Position numbers and translations under genes: made by a program. Of a stretch of DNA of 64,000 bases, positions 55,301 to 63,337 are shown in pieces (position 1 is the stretch's first letter; each line of letters opens with the position of its first letter). The DNA lies in NCBI RefSeq assembly GCF_017488845.2, contig NZ_CP083370.1, forward strand, positions 124,001 to 188,000, read 5' to 3'. The DNA is from Ensifer canadensis (lineage in GTDB: Bacteria > Pseudomonadota > Alphaproteobacteria > Rhizobiales > Rhizobiaceae). Below the pieces are notes generated by a model. It did no database searches, was not told the DNA's origin, and worked only from the letters and a program-made list of their open reading frames with translations.

Positions 55301-56160
55301 CCGAAGTCGTCCTGCCCGATGGTTTCGGCCCGGTTGCGCTGGTGACGGCCGCCAAGGGTGGCGATCCCCTGGCTTTCTACGAGATCGGTGCGCGCTACAC
55401 AGAAGGCCGCGGCGTCAATGAAGATCTGGCGGAAGCCGCCAAATGGTATCAGCGCGCCGCCGACGCCGGCGTCGTGCCGGCCGAATACCGGCTCGCCAGC
55501 ATGTATGAGAAAGGCTCGGGTCTGACGCGCGACGCTGCCAAGGCCAAGGTTCTCTACCTGAAGGCCGCCGAGCAGGGCAATGCCAGCGCCATGCACAATC
55601 TCGCGGTCATGCTGGCCAGCGGCCGCGATGGCTCGCCGGATTTCGCCGAGGCGACGAAATGGTTTGCCAAGGCAGCCGAGCTCGGCATCCGCGACAGCCA
55701 GTTCAATCTGGCTGTCCTCTATGCCCGCGGCAACGGCGTGCCGCAGGATCTTGAAGCATCCTACAAGTGGTTTTCCGCCGCCGCCCGCGAGGGCGACATG
55801 GATGCTGCGGCCAAGCGCGACGACGTGGCCAAGGCGATGAAGCCCGAGCAACTTTCGAGCGCCAAGGCCAAGGCCGACGCATGGAAGCCGCAGGCGGTCG
55901 ACGCCAAGGCGAACACGGTCGACGTGCCGGATGCCTGGGTAGGACCGGCCAACAAGACCGCCTCGATCGACATGAGCAAGGCCATTCGCAACATCCAGGC
56001 GATCCTCAACAATAACGGCTTCGACGCCGGCAAGCCGGACGGCCAGATGGGCAAGAAGACGGTTGCCGCGATCAAGGCCTTCCAGACATCCGTCGGCCAG
56101 GAGCCGACCGGTGAAATCACCGACCAGCTGGTGAAGGAATTGCTCAAGCGCAATTCCTGA
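52372..56160 (+). CDS. podJ: PodJ-type polar organising protein
   Basis: This 1262-residue protein has the PodJ layout. A cytoplasmic N-terminal region (about 1-600) is rich in heptads and coiled coils. A Pro/acidic linker with basic patch follows, then one transmembrane helix (about 821-845) and an Ala/Pro-rich periplasmic spacer. Four Sel1 repeats follow (about 997-1143; for example YTEGRGVNEDLAEAAKWYQ and YARGNGVPQDLEASYKWF), and a C-terminal peptidoglycan-binding domain ends the protein (about 1203-1262; NNNGFDAGKPDGQMGKKTV). PodJ marks the new or old pole and organises division in Caulobacter and Agrobacterium. ATG 52372 (MNGSRSN) follows GAAGAG. Confidence 0.87.
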   Translation: MNGSRSNPQRAGSQSYGERPSLDALNRTIEGLEARIEGLMNGAGREPPARPVERERVAPRDIPSPRDAVSEIMQRQRALSTSRERPPLRDRLPQREPDRLAQREPERYVDDIRPQPVRAPVARPAAAVNDIAEALVGLRQDLKRDITEGVTREMNSLRAEIRGIKVQAQDHSFAEDVRGDMQRLADSIQQLGRQASPAQADALRSDFDDLRAMIDGLAREDSVRRMESRWNGVEDRLIAFDQNRDDELVALAYRLDEIKSQIGALGNSSAVDVLEDKMIAVAQAIEMLGRQIQPDDRRLVSQFADLDARLDEISRAIAANSRSASGLEGGFANRLETRLGDLSRQIDGLSRPVDSGLGARLEALAARVEDLAGEKAAAGLEERLDQLSMLMERSHRNVQPDLTNYLNDISRKIEALDQGSVNDALAERLDYLARRIDDLDTLSAHPVADPRFDRLEDRLAGIAQRLEETYAAPFDDRAALHNLEAQIANLSTLVSQPRSEAGAAMPVEFESRMNALEDYFATSDEYIVEAARQAAEAVMEAYSRKGMPQSAGGGDLAAISALAEDLRTLEDLSRSSDERTARTFEALHETLVHIADKLERIEGREPAMAAAHYEAPVAREIAAMPKAAQPEFNDPFSGADLDDRYQDLQRNVRALQAEDDGVIAAATASAHATAFAGDEGQVSTIEPDGAREQPATARTGLLADLTRRFSGKRAEPAQELARQLVEPAPSIDPSEMLAPEEANQLLEPGSGVPDVKKILERVRAGQMNRGGKQAADGDKADFIAAARRAAQLAVEEADTLNKTKDGGVASGVGGAFARHRRPILMAVGAVLLAIMSYPLVGAMLKGSDAPVAEPVAIIEQQLAPVAEQPAIANATKVAGDQAPAAAAVATETPVEALQPIPEAPLDSVEQPSSAVETPAAATPPADTSASTKAVNETQAPLLQPVPEAKGPVAASTFQAAPVDAAQAGTFAPVAKAAEVVLPDGFGPVALVTAAKGGDPLAFYEIGARYTEGRGVNEDLAEAAKWYQRAADAGVVPAEYRLASMYEKGSGLTRDAAKAKVLYLKAAEQGNASAMHNLAVMLASGRDGSPDFAEATKWFAKAAELGIRDSQFNLAVLYARGNGVPQDLEASYKWFSAAAREGDMDAAAKRDDVAKAMKPEQLSSAKAKADAWKPQAVDAKANTVDVPDAWVGPANKTASIDMSKAIRNIQAILNNNGFDAGKPDGQMGKKTVAAIKAFQTSVGQEPTGEITDQLVKELLKRNS

Positions 56161-56407
56161 TCCGGCAGGGTCTGCCGCCGCAATAAAGCCGCAGAACCGG
56201 GTGACACGGTTCGCGGAGCCGAAGCTGTACGCCATGTGGCTGAAAAGGTTGACAGCTCCGGCCCAGGAGCGCATGACGGAAGCCTATGCCACCTCGCCCT
56301 CGGGAGGGGTGTCGGCTTTCAGAGATAATCCCCCCTCCGTGGTGAATTACTTGCCACTGTGACGTTTTTTGCCCGCACCGCGGGCCGTTGGCATATTGAG
56401 GTCCGGC

Positions 56408-57334
56408 GTGACGATTTATCTGCCCATCGCAGAGTTGTCGGTGAACATACTCATCATCCTCGGCATGGGTGCGGCCGTCGGCTTTCTATCGGGCATGTTC
56501 GGCGTCGGTGGCGGGTTCCTGATCACGCCTCTCCTGATCTTCTACAACATTCCCCCCGTGGTTGCCGTTGCGACCGGCGCCAACCAGGTCGTGGCCTCCT
56601 CGATCTCGGGTGCCATCACCCACTTCCGGCGCGGCACGATCGACATCAAGCTCGGCACGGTGCTTCTGTGCGGCGGCCTTGCCGGGGCAACGGTCGGCGT
56701 CTGGCTGTTCTCGCTCTTGCGCCGCGTCGGTCAGCTCGATCTGGTCATCTCGCTGCTCTATGTCGTGCTTTTGGGCTCGGTCGGCAGCCTGATGCTGTGG
56801 GAGAGCGTGCGCGCCATGCGCAAGGCGGCCAAGAACCACGCGACGCCGCTGCGCCGTCCCGGGCAGCACAACTGGGTTCACCGGCTGCCGCTGAAGATGC
56901 GATTCAAGAAATCGAAGATCTATCTGAGCGTCATTCCCGTCGCTGCCCTCGGCTTCTGCATCGGTGTCCTGACGTCGGTCATGGGTGTCGGCGGTGGCTT
57001 CATCATGGTCCCGGCGATGATCTACCTCCTGCGCATCCCGACCAATGTGGTTGTCGGCACCTCGCTGTTCCAGATCATCTTCGTCTCCGCCTACACGGTC
57101 ATCGTCCAGGCCTCGACCAACTATACCGTCGACATCGTGCTCGCCTTCGTGCTGATGATTGCCGGCGTCGTCGGTGCGCAATACGGCGTCCGGGTCGGCC
57201 AGAAGCTGCGCGGCGAGCAGCTGCGCGCGCTGTTGGCGCTGCTGGTGCTTGCCGTCGGCATTCGTCTGGCAATCGAACTCGTCATTCCGCCGAAGGACAT
57301 CTATTCGGTCGTGTCAGCGGGGTTCGGCTTCTGA
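56408..57334 (+). CDS. TauE/SafE-family (TSUP) membrane permease
   Basis: This 308-residue protein has about eight membrane helices and the paired TSUP motif G-M-F-G-V-G-G-G-F (MFGVGGGFLITP near residue 35) and G-V-G-G-G-F (VMGVGGGFIMVPA near residue 196). TSUP proteins move sulfite, sulfoacetate or other organosulfur anions, or act as sulfur-relay permeases. GTG 56408 follows GAGG and is the best start. Its stop overlaps the next gene (TGATG), a TIGR02186 protein. Confidence 0.88.
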   Translation: MTIYLPIAELSVNILIILGMGAAVGFLSGMFGVGGGFLITPLLIFYNIPPVVAVATGANQVVASSISGAITHFRRGTIDIKLGTVLLCGGLAGATVGVWLFSLLRRVGQLDLVISLLYVVLLGSVGSLMLWESVRAMRKAAKNHATPLRRPGQHNWVHRLPLKMRFKKSKIYLSVIPVAALGFCIGVLTSVMGVGGGFIMVPAMIYLLRIPTNVVVGTSLFQIIFVSAYTVIVQASTNYTVDIVLAFVLMIAGVVGAQYGVRVGQKLRGEQLRALLALLVLAVGIRLAIELVIPPKDIYSVVSAGFGF

Positions 57335-58137
57335 TGCGCCGCCTCATCAATATCGCCCTCGCAGCCCTGACGCTCTCCTTCGCCGCTCCGGCCAGTGCCC
57401 AGCTGCAGGACGAGAACGCCAACGACTTCACCGAGAAGCTGGAGATCGGCATCTCGACCGACGAGATCGCCATCACCTCGGATTTCCGCGGCGCGGATCT
57501 GACGATCTTCGGCGCGGTCGACGGTTTCAATCCCAATCTCCTGGCGCAGGGCAAATACAACATCATCGTTTCGCTCGAGGGGCCGAAGGATAATGCGACG
57601 GTGCGCAAGAAGGAACGCGTCTTCGGAATCTGGGTAAACACCAGCTCCATGACCTTCGAGCTGGTGCCGGAATCCTATTCGCTGTCGAGCACGCGTGACA
57701 TCGAGACGATCGCCCCACCGGGTGAAATGGGCAACATGGGCATCGGGGTCGACCACATGCGGCTTGTGCCCCTCGGCTTCGTCGGCGACGGCAGCAATCT
57801 CGGCGAGTTCCGCAATGCCTTCCGCCGCATCCGCGAGACGAGCGGCGTCTATGAGCGCGATCCCGGTGGTGTGCAGTTCATCAGCTCCAGCCTGTTCAAG
57901 GCGTCGGTGCGCCTGCCTGCCAACGTGCCGAACGGGGTGCATGTTGTGCGCGCCTATCTCTTCCGCGACGGCACCTTCGTCGCCGCCAAGGCGCTGCCGC
58001 TGCGCGTGGTCAAGACGGGTTTGGAGCAGGTGATCACCGAGACGGCGCATGGGCAGCCGCTGTTCTACGGCGTTTTTGCCGTGCTGCTCGCTGTCATCAC
58101 CGGCTGGGGCGCGAGCCTGCTCTTCCGCAAGGAATAG
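57334..58137 (+). CDS. TIGR02186 family transmembrane protein
   Basis: This 267-residue protein matches the alphaproteobacterial family TIGR02186 (PF09608). It has a signal peptide (MRRLINIALAALTLSFAAPASA), a periplasmic domain (about 24-235) and a C-terminal helix (FYGVFAVLLAVITGWGASLLF) with the short tail RKE. Conserved stretches are ISTDEIAITSDFRGADLTIFGAV and FGIWVNTSSMTFE. Its start codon overlaps the TSUP stop, so the two are translationally coupled and probably work together, perhaps as a periplasmic accessory of the transporter. Confidence 0.85.
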   Translation: MRRLINIALAALTLSFAAPASAQLQDENANDFTEKLEIGISTDEIAITSDFRGADLTIFGAVDGFNPNLLAQGKYNIIVSLEGPKDNATVRKKERVFGIWVNTSSMTFELVPESYSLSSTRDIETIAPPGEMGNMGIGVDHMRLVPLGFVGDGSNLGEFRNAFRRIRETSGVYERDPGGVQFISSSLFKASVRLPANVPNGVHVVRAYLFRDGTFVAAKALPLRVVKTGLEQVITETAHGQPLFYGVFAVLLAVITGWGASLLFRKE

Positions 58138-58204
58138 TCCTCGGCGGCAATCGGCCGACGTTCCCTTTTGGGCGCCGGACGGGTAAAGAAGGCCTACTGA
58201 ATAG

Positions 58205-58300
58205 TTCCTTAAATCGGAATCGATTTAAGGAGAAAACGATGCAGCAGTTTAAAGCGTTGCAGCGGCCTTAGCGCGTCATTCTTGTCGCGCGGCGCTGCAA
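58205..58300 (+). repeat. two-palindrome intergenic element, copy A7 (RIME-like)
   Basis: TTCCTTAAATCGG and CGATTTAAGGAG are the core of the first palindrome, but the outer left CTGCAT arm is missing. The second is intact (GTTGCAGCGGCCTTAGCGCGTC with GTCGCGCGGCGCTGCA). It ends about 20 bases before the RAM-domain gene start. Confidence 0.8.
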
Positions 58301-58321
58301 GGCAGAAACAGAGGAAACTCC

Positions 58322-58558
58322 ATGAAAGCGATTTTCGTCCAGTTGCAGTGCGCTCCCGGCAAGACCTACGAGGTTGCCGACGAGATCTACCGCAAGGAGA
58401 TCGTTTCGGAAATGTATTCGACGAGCGGCGACTACGACCTCCTGCTCAAGATCTACATCGAAGAAGGCCAGGACATCGGCAAGTTCATCAACGACAACAT
58501 TGCCACGGTTGCGGGCATCTCCCGCTCGCTGACGACGCTGACCTTCAACGCGTTCTGA
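58322..58558 (+). CDS. stand-alone Lrp/AsnC ligand-binding (RAM) domain protein
   Basis: This 78-residue protein has only the RAM fold: MKAIFVQLQCAPGKTYEVAD, then SGDYDLLLKIYIEEGQDIG and SLTTLTFNAF. It lacks the DNA-binding domain of Lrp regulators. Such single-domain forms bind amino acids or other small molecules as oligomers. ATG 58322 has GAGGAAAC upstream. No operon partner is apparent. Confidence 0.88.
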   Translation: MKAIFVQLQCAPGKTYEVADEIYRKEIVSEMYSTSGDYDLLLKIYIEEGQDIGKFINDNIATVAGISRSLTTLTFNAF

Positions 58559-58701
58559 GCTAGCGGGCGGCCCCGCTTTACCCGGCAGGCCTCACGCTCG
58601 ACGGTGAGGCACGCCTCTCGCGCTGTACGAAAACAATCCGCGATCATTGCACAGCCCGTCGGCGGAGCACCCACGGCTGTTCGATTTTTCCGAAGGTCAA
58701 A

Positions 58702-58760
58702 ACTGCTTGCAATTTGATATCAGTTTGATATCGTCAAACTGCTTCAATTATGCAACCAGT
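58702..58760 (+). promoter_or_regulatory. paired 23-bp HxlR operator candidates, second locus
   Basis: Elements at 58702 and 58738, 36 bases apart, both start ACTGCTT and end CAGT at 23 bases. They match the pair at 42635/42672. The second overlaps the ATG at 58750, a position suited to repression of initiation. Confidence 0.68.
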
Positions 58761-59340
58761 TTTGAAAGAGCGGAAAAATGGAAAACTCATCGTCTGGAAT
58801 CTGGTGACGCTCGACGGTTACTTCGAAGGCGCGAAGAAATGGGATCTCGATTTCCACAACAGTGCCTGGGGTCCTGAACTAGACGAACTCAGCCGTGAGT
58901 TTGGACAAAAGACCGAGGCGCTGGTCTTCGGTCGCGTGACCTACGAAGGCATGGCCGCCTATTGGTCGACGACCGAGGAGGAGGGCGAGGTCAAGACCTA
59001 TATGAACGCTCTGCCAAAGATCGTCGCATCGCGAACGATGGATAGGGCAGAATGGAACAACAGCCGTGTCGTCAGCGATATCGCCGGCGAACTGCGGCGG
59101 ATGAAGCAGGAAGCCGCGAAAGACCTCTATATTTTCGGCAGTGCCGAACTGGTCGATTCATTGCTGCCGGAAAATCTGATCGACGAGATCATGCTGTGCG
59201 TCGTTCCGCTCCGGCTTGGCAAAGGCACGCCGTTCTTCAAGAGTGCCGAAAACGCGATGTCGATGGCGCTTCTGGAAGCGCGACCGCTTTCTACCGGCAG
59301 CGTGATCCTGCGTTACGCGCCGCAACCTGTTGCGGCCTGA
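58750..59340 (+). CDS. dihydrofolate reductase-family (RibD C-terminal) protein
   Basis: This 196-residue protein has the RibD_C/DHFR-like fold: KLIVWNLVTLDGYFEGAKKWDL, ALVFGRVTYEGMAAYW, KDLYIFGSAELVDSLLP and the C-terminal DEIMLCVVPLRLGKGTPFF. It should bind NADPH and reduce an unknown substrate. The start ATG 58750 lies inside the second operator copy; a TTG at 58762 is possible. It is probably regulated by the HxlR protein at 42110. Confidence 0.85.
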   Translation: MQPVLKERKNGKLIVWNLVTLDGYFEGAKKWDLDFHNSAWGPELDELSREFGQKTEALVFGRVTYEGMAAYWSTTEEEGEVKTYMNALPKIVASRTMDRAEWNNSRVVSDIAGELRRMKQEAAKDLYIFGSAELVDSLLPENLIDEIMLCVVPLRLGKGTPFFKSAENAMSMALLEARPLSTGSVILRYAPQPVAA

Positions 59341-59376
59341 AACACCGAACGTCGCCGGCGTGAAGTCCGGTGCGCC

Positions 59377-60102
59377 TCAGGCGATCAGGTTTGTGAAGCG
59401 GACCGAGTAGATCCGATCGCGACCAAGCATGTGGGCGACCAGCTTGGCGCGATCGAAGAGGCCGGTCATTGCCCGGTGGCGCAGATCGAGGCCGCCGGTG
59501 GTGACGCCGAAGGCCGGCATCAGCAGCCGTTTCCCATCGGTAGCAAAGCAGGCGCGGCGCACCGATTTCTCGCGCCGGACGACCGTCGCTGCCGGGTGCA
59601 GGTGGCCGGCAACTTCCCCCGATGCCTCGCCCCTCGATGGTTCATGACGAAAGGTGAGGCCGGCGTGTCGGAATTCGTCCAGCGATATGCCGGGCAGACC
59701 CGAGGCGCCATCGGGGTCGTGATTGCCATTGATCCAGACCCATTCCCGTCCCATCGCCATCGCGGCGATCATGTGGCGGAAGGTATCGGGCATCGCCGCG
59801 GATCCGACCCGGTCATGGAAATTGTCGCCGAGGCTGATGACCAATCTGGGGTCATGGCGGGTTATCGCCGCTTCGAGCACGCGCAAGGTGGCAAGGGTGT
59901 CGTAGGGCGGCAGCATCATGCCGCGCCGGGCAAAGGCCGATCCCTTCTCGAGATGCAGATCGGAAACGACAAGCGTTCTCGTCTCCGGCAGATAGAGGCT
60001 GCCGAGCGGATCGCAGACCGCTTCGACGCCGTGGACGATGGCGCGCGCGGAAGCCGCCGTGCCGTCTGTCGGAGCCGATAGTGCGTGAGCGAGCCTGTGC
60101 AT
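59377..60102 (-). CDS. pdeM: ligase-associated DNA damage response endonuclease PdeM
   Basis: This 241-residue metallophosphoesterase shows the calcineurin-like metal motifs SDLHLEKGSAF, ISLGDNFHDR, INGNHDPDG and GHLHPA. It fits PdeM, one of four ligase-associated repair proteins. ATG 60102 is preceded by GAAGAG; a GTG four codons upstream is less likely. The helicase gene of the same set lies 47 bases upstream on the same strand. Confidence 0.9.
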   Translation of the reverse strand: MHRLAHALSAPTDGTAASARAIVHGVEAVCDPLGSLYLPETRTLVVSDLHLEKGSAFARRGMMLPPYDTLATLRVLEAAITRHDPRLVISLGDNFHDRVGSAAMPDTFRHMIAAMAMGREWVWINGNHDPDGASGLPGISLDEFRHAGLTFRHEPSRGEASGEVAGHLHPAATVVRREKSVRRACFATDGKRLLMPAFGVTTGGLDLRHRAMTGLFDRAKLVAHMLGRDRIYSVRFTNLIA

Positions 60103-60149
60103 GCGTCTCTTCACCGTCCTTGTCGTGTTCGCATGAACACGGGGCTATT

Positions 60150-62684
60150 CTATAGCGGCTCGCCGCCCATCGCTTCGTTGATCAGGTCGTCTGCGGCTTC
60201 GGAAAGCAGGAAATCCTGCGCCTCGCCCTGGATCGCCTCCTTGCCGATCTCCAGCATGACGGGAACGGCAAGCGGCGAGATCCGGTCGAGCCGGCGATGG
60301 GTGATGTGGCCCTTGATTCGCTTCAGCATATCCCCAAGACGGCCGATGTCCAAAAGCCCGGTTGCCGCATCGTTGCGCGTGGCCTCCAGCAGCAGGTGGT
60401 CCGGCTCGTGCGCGCGCAATACGTCGTAAATGAGGTCGGCCGATACGGTCACCTGGCGGCCGGTCTTTTCCTTGCCAGGGTGTCGCTGGTCGATCAGCCC
60501 GGCAATGACCGCGCAGTTGCGAAAGGTCCGCTTCAGCAGAAAGGATTCGTTCAGCCAGGCCTCAAGGTCGTCGCCAAGCATGTCCTCGTCGAAGAGATCG
60601 GCGAGCGCCTTGCGGCGCAGTTGGAATGTCGCGCCGAGATCGTCCAGCGCCCAGACCGCCAGCGAGTAGTCGGTGGCGACGAAACCGAGCGGTTTCAGGC
60701 CGGCACGGTCGAGCCGGCGGGTGAGCAGCATGCCAAGCGTCTGGTGTGCAAGCCGCCCCTCGAAGGCGTAGATCACCATGTAGTGCCGGCTGCCGCGTGG
60801 AAAGGTCTCGATCAAAAGTTCGTCCTCGCGCGGCAGCATCGATACGTCCTTCTGCAGCGACAGCCAGTCACGGACCTGTTCGGGCAGTGCCGCCCGCCGG
60901 GCCGGGTCGGCCAGCATCTTGCGCACCTGTTCGGCGAGGTAGGTCGACAGCGGAAACTTGCCGCCGGCATAGCTTGGTACCTTCGGGTCGAAGGAAAGCG
61001 CCTGGCTGACGAGGCATTCGCTTTCGCGGATGCCTTCGAAACGCAGCACCTTGCCGGAAAACAGGAAGGTGTCGCCCTGCGACAGCATTTCGAGGAAATA
61101 TTCCTCGACCTTGCCGAGCGACATGCCGCCGCGGCCGAGCGAACCGCGCTGGTTGCGCTTGACCATGCGCACGTTCAGCATCGGCGATTCGACGATGGTG
61201 CCGACATTGAGGCGGTATTGCTGCGCGACCAGCGGATTGGAAACACGAAAGAGCCCCTCCTTGGTCTTGCGGATGCGGGCATAGCGCTCGTAGGTCTTCA
61301 GCGCATAACCGCCGGTCGCGACGAAATCGACGACGCGCTCGAAGGTTTCCCAGGTGAGCGACGCATAGGGCGACGCGCTGGTGATTTCCTCGTAGAGCGA
61401 CAGGGGACCGAACGGTGCGGCACAAGCCATGCCGAGCACATGCTGGGCAAGCACGTCGAGCGCGCCCTTGCCGACCGGCGGCGTATCCTGCGCACCGATG
61501 TAATTGGCGTCGAGCGCCGCCTGGCACTCCATCACCTCGAAGCGGTTGGCCGGCACCAGGATCGCCTTCGAAGGCTCGTCCATGCGGTGGTTGGCGCGGC
61601 CGATGCGCTGAGCGAGCCGGCTTGCCCCCTTGGGCGCGCCGACATGCACGACGAGGTCGACATCGCCCCAGTCGATACCGAGGTCGAGCGTCGAGGTGGC
61701 GACGACGGCGCGCAGCCGGTTCTCCGACATAGCCGCCTCGACCTTGCGCCGCTGTGCGACATCGAGCGAGCCATGGTGAAGTGCGATCGGCAGGTTGTCG
61801 TCATTGATGGTCCAGAGTTCCTGGAACAGCAGCTCCGCCTGGCTGCGGGTGTTGACGAAGAGCAGGGTGGTGCCGTGCTCCTTGATCGCGGCGTAGACGT
61901 CGGCGATGGCGTAGCGTGCCGAATGTCCAGCCCAGGGGACGTGTTCGTCGGTGCGCAGGATGGAGATATCAGGCTTGGCCCCACCCTTAACGGTCACGAG
62001 GCCGGCATGGTCGCTTCGATCGGGTGACTGCGGCGCCAGCCAGCGCTGCAGGTCCATCGGGTCGGCGACCGTCGCCGACAGCCCGATCGTCTGCAGCCTG
62101 GGCGCCAGTCTGCGCAGCCGGGCAAGGCCGAGCGACAGCAGGTGCCCGCGCTTCGAGGTGACCAGCGAATGCAATTCGTCGAAGACGACGTAGCGCAAAT
62201 CCCGGAAAAAGCGCTCTGCCTCGCCGTTGGCAAGCAGCAGCGCCAATTGCTCCGGCGTCGTCAGCAGGATGTCGGGCGGGTTGAGCTTCTGGCGCTGGCG
62301 CTTTCCCTGCGGCGTGTCGCCGGTGCGGTTTTCAACGCGAAGCGGCAGGCCCATTTCGTCGACCGGCTTCATCAGATTGCGCTCGATGTCGACGGCAAGG
62401 GCTTTCAACGGCGAGAGGTAGAGCGTGTGAATGCCGGTAAAGGCGGAGCCCGGAGGGATTTTTCCGCGCCGGGTGAGATCGACGAGAGAGGGGAGAAAGC
62501 CGGCGAGCGTCTTGCCGGCCCCGGTCGGCGCGATCAGCAGCGTGCATTCGCCGGCCTCCGCCCGCGCCAGAAGTTCCAGCTGGTGGGCGCGCGGCTGCCA
62601 GCCCTTCTCGCCGAACCAGCGAAGGAAGGGGGCGGGCAAGGCCAACGCGTCGCCTTGCGGGCGCGGGGAATCGATCCTGTTCAC
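60150..62684 (-). CDS. ligase-associated DNA damage response DEXH-box helicase (Lhr family)
   Basis: This SF2 helicase of about 844 residues is of the Lhr type. It has Walker A LLIAPTGAGKTL (residue ~50), the DEXH motif VVFDELHSLV, motif III LSATV, motif V TSTLDLGIDWGD and motif VI LAQRIGRANHR, and a C-terminal winged-helix and Lhr region (about 470-840). It works in the alphaproteobacterial ligase-associated DNA repair set with an exonuclease, an ATP-dependent ligase and PdeM; the last is adjacent and the first two are not in the window. The start is unsure: GTG 62684 (VNRIDSP) gives a normal N-terminus but has no clear ribosome binding site. Confidence 0.9.
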   Translation of the reverse strand: MNRIDSPRPQGDALALPAPFLRWFGEKGWQPRAHQLELLARAEAGECTLLIAPTGAGKTLAGFLPSLVDLTRRGKIPPGSAFTGIHTLYLSPLKALAVDIERNLMKPVDEMGLPLRVENRTGDTPQGKRQRQKLNPPDILLTTPEQLALLLANGEAERFFRDLRYVVFDELHSLVTSKRGHLLSLGLARLRRLAPRLQTIGLSATVADPMDLQRWLAPQSPDRSDHAGLVTVKGGAKPDISILRTDEHVPWAGHSARYAIADVYAAIKEHGTTLLFVNTRSQAELLFQELWTINDDNLPIALHHGSLDVAQRRKVEAAMSENRLRAVVATSTLDLGIDWGDVDLVVHVGAPKGASRLAQRIGRANHRMDEPSKAILVPANRFEVMECQAALDANYIGAQDTPPVGKGALDVLAQHVLGMACAAPFGPLSLYEEITSASPYASLTWETFERVVDFVATGGYALKTYERYARIRKTKEGLFRVSNPLVAQQYRLNVGTIVESPMLNVRMVKRNQRGSLGRGGMSLGKVEEYFLEMLSQGDTFLFSGKVLRFEGIRESECLVSQALSFDPKVPSYAGGKFPLSTYLAEQVRKMLADPARRAALPEQVRDWLSLQKDVSMLPREDELLIETFPRGSRHYMVIYAFEGRLAHQTLGMLLTRRLDRAGLKPLGFVATDYSLAVWALDDLGATFQLRRKALADLFDEDMLGDDLEAWLNESFLLKRTFRNCAVIAGLIDQRHPGKEKTGRQVTVSADLIYDVLRAHEPDHLLLEATRNDAATGLLDIGRLGDMLKRIKGHITHRRLDRISPLAVPVMLEIGKEAIQGEAQDFLLSEAADDLINEAMGGEPL

Positions 62685-62763
62685 GGAGAACAAAGGTAGA
62701 TCAAATCCGGCAAAAGAGAAGCCCGCGGCCTCGGCGATCCCAGGGCGATTGACTCTTCGGTAA

Positions 62764-62788
62764 ATCGTGGATAAAGAATATCCACGAT
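62764..62788. promoter_or_regulatory. Rrf2 operator palindrome
   Basis: ATCGTGGATA and TATCCACGAT form perfect ten-base arms around a five-base spacer. The site lies 13 bases before the Rrf2 start and between it and the divergent helicase gene. Rrf2 proteins usually repress their own operon through such dyads. Confidence 0.75.
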
Positions 62789-62801
62789 ATGGAGGCGGCG
62801 A

Positions 62802-63305
62802 ATGAAACTCGGGGACGGTGTCGAGCAGGCGATCCACAGCATGACGATGCTGAGCTGTCTTCAGCCCGGCAGCACGCTGTCGGCGGCAGCGCTCGCCGAA
62901 TTTCACGGGGTTTCAACCAGCTATCTCCTGAAGCATCTCCAGGCCATGTCCGGGGCAGGGCTGCTCGAAGCGGTTCCCGGCCCGAAGGGTGGCTACCGGC
63001 TCGCCCGCCTGCCGGAAAAGATCAGCCTGCTCGATATCGTGCTTGCGGTCGAAGGGCCGGAGCCGGCGTTTCGTTGCAACGAAATCCGGTTGCGCGGCCC
63101 CCATCCCTATGCCTGCAAGCCGAAGGCGGCGTGCACGATCAACGTCGCGATGCTGAAAGCCGAGCAGGCCTACCGCGCCGAGCTTCGGCGCGTGACCATT
63201 GGTGACATCATCGCCGATCTCAACGCCATAGATGACGGCAGCATCTCGGCGCGGACCAACACATTCCTGGCGGTCAACGAACGCAAGTCGACCGCCGGCG
63301 CCTGA
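62802..63305 (+). CDS. Rrf2-family transcriptional regulator
   Basis: This 167-residue protein shows the Rrf2 winged helix: MKLGDGVEQAIHSMTMLSCL, LAEFHGVSTSYLLKHLQAMSGAGL, and GPKGGYRLAR with the wing. Cysteines in the C-terminal part (FRCNEIRLRG, YACKPKAACTIN) could ligate an iron-sulfur cluster or sense redox. ATG 62802 has GGAGG upstream. It is followed 32 bases on by an AhpD-like gene, so it probably senses oxidative or electrophilic stress. Confidence 0.92.
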   Translation: MKLGDGVEQAIHSMTMLSCLQPGSTLSAAALAEFHGVSTSYLLKHLQAMSGAGLLEAVPGPKGGYRLARLPEKISLLDIVLAVEGPEPAFRCNEIRLRGPHPYACKPKAACTINVAMLKAEQAYRAELRRVTIGDIIADLNAIDDGSISARTNTFLAVNERKSTAGA

Positions 63306-63337
63306 AACAACGATCCCAACCACCTGAAGGAGAAGAC

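Noticed and set aside
60297..62027. 576-codon frame opposite the Lhr helicase gene
   Set aside because: Shadow of the helicase; all helicase motifs are on the other strand.
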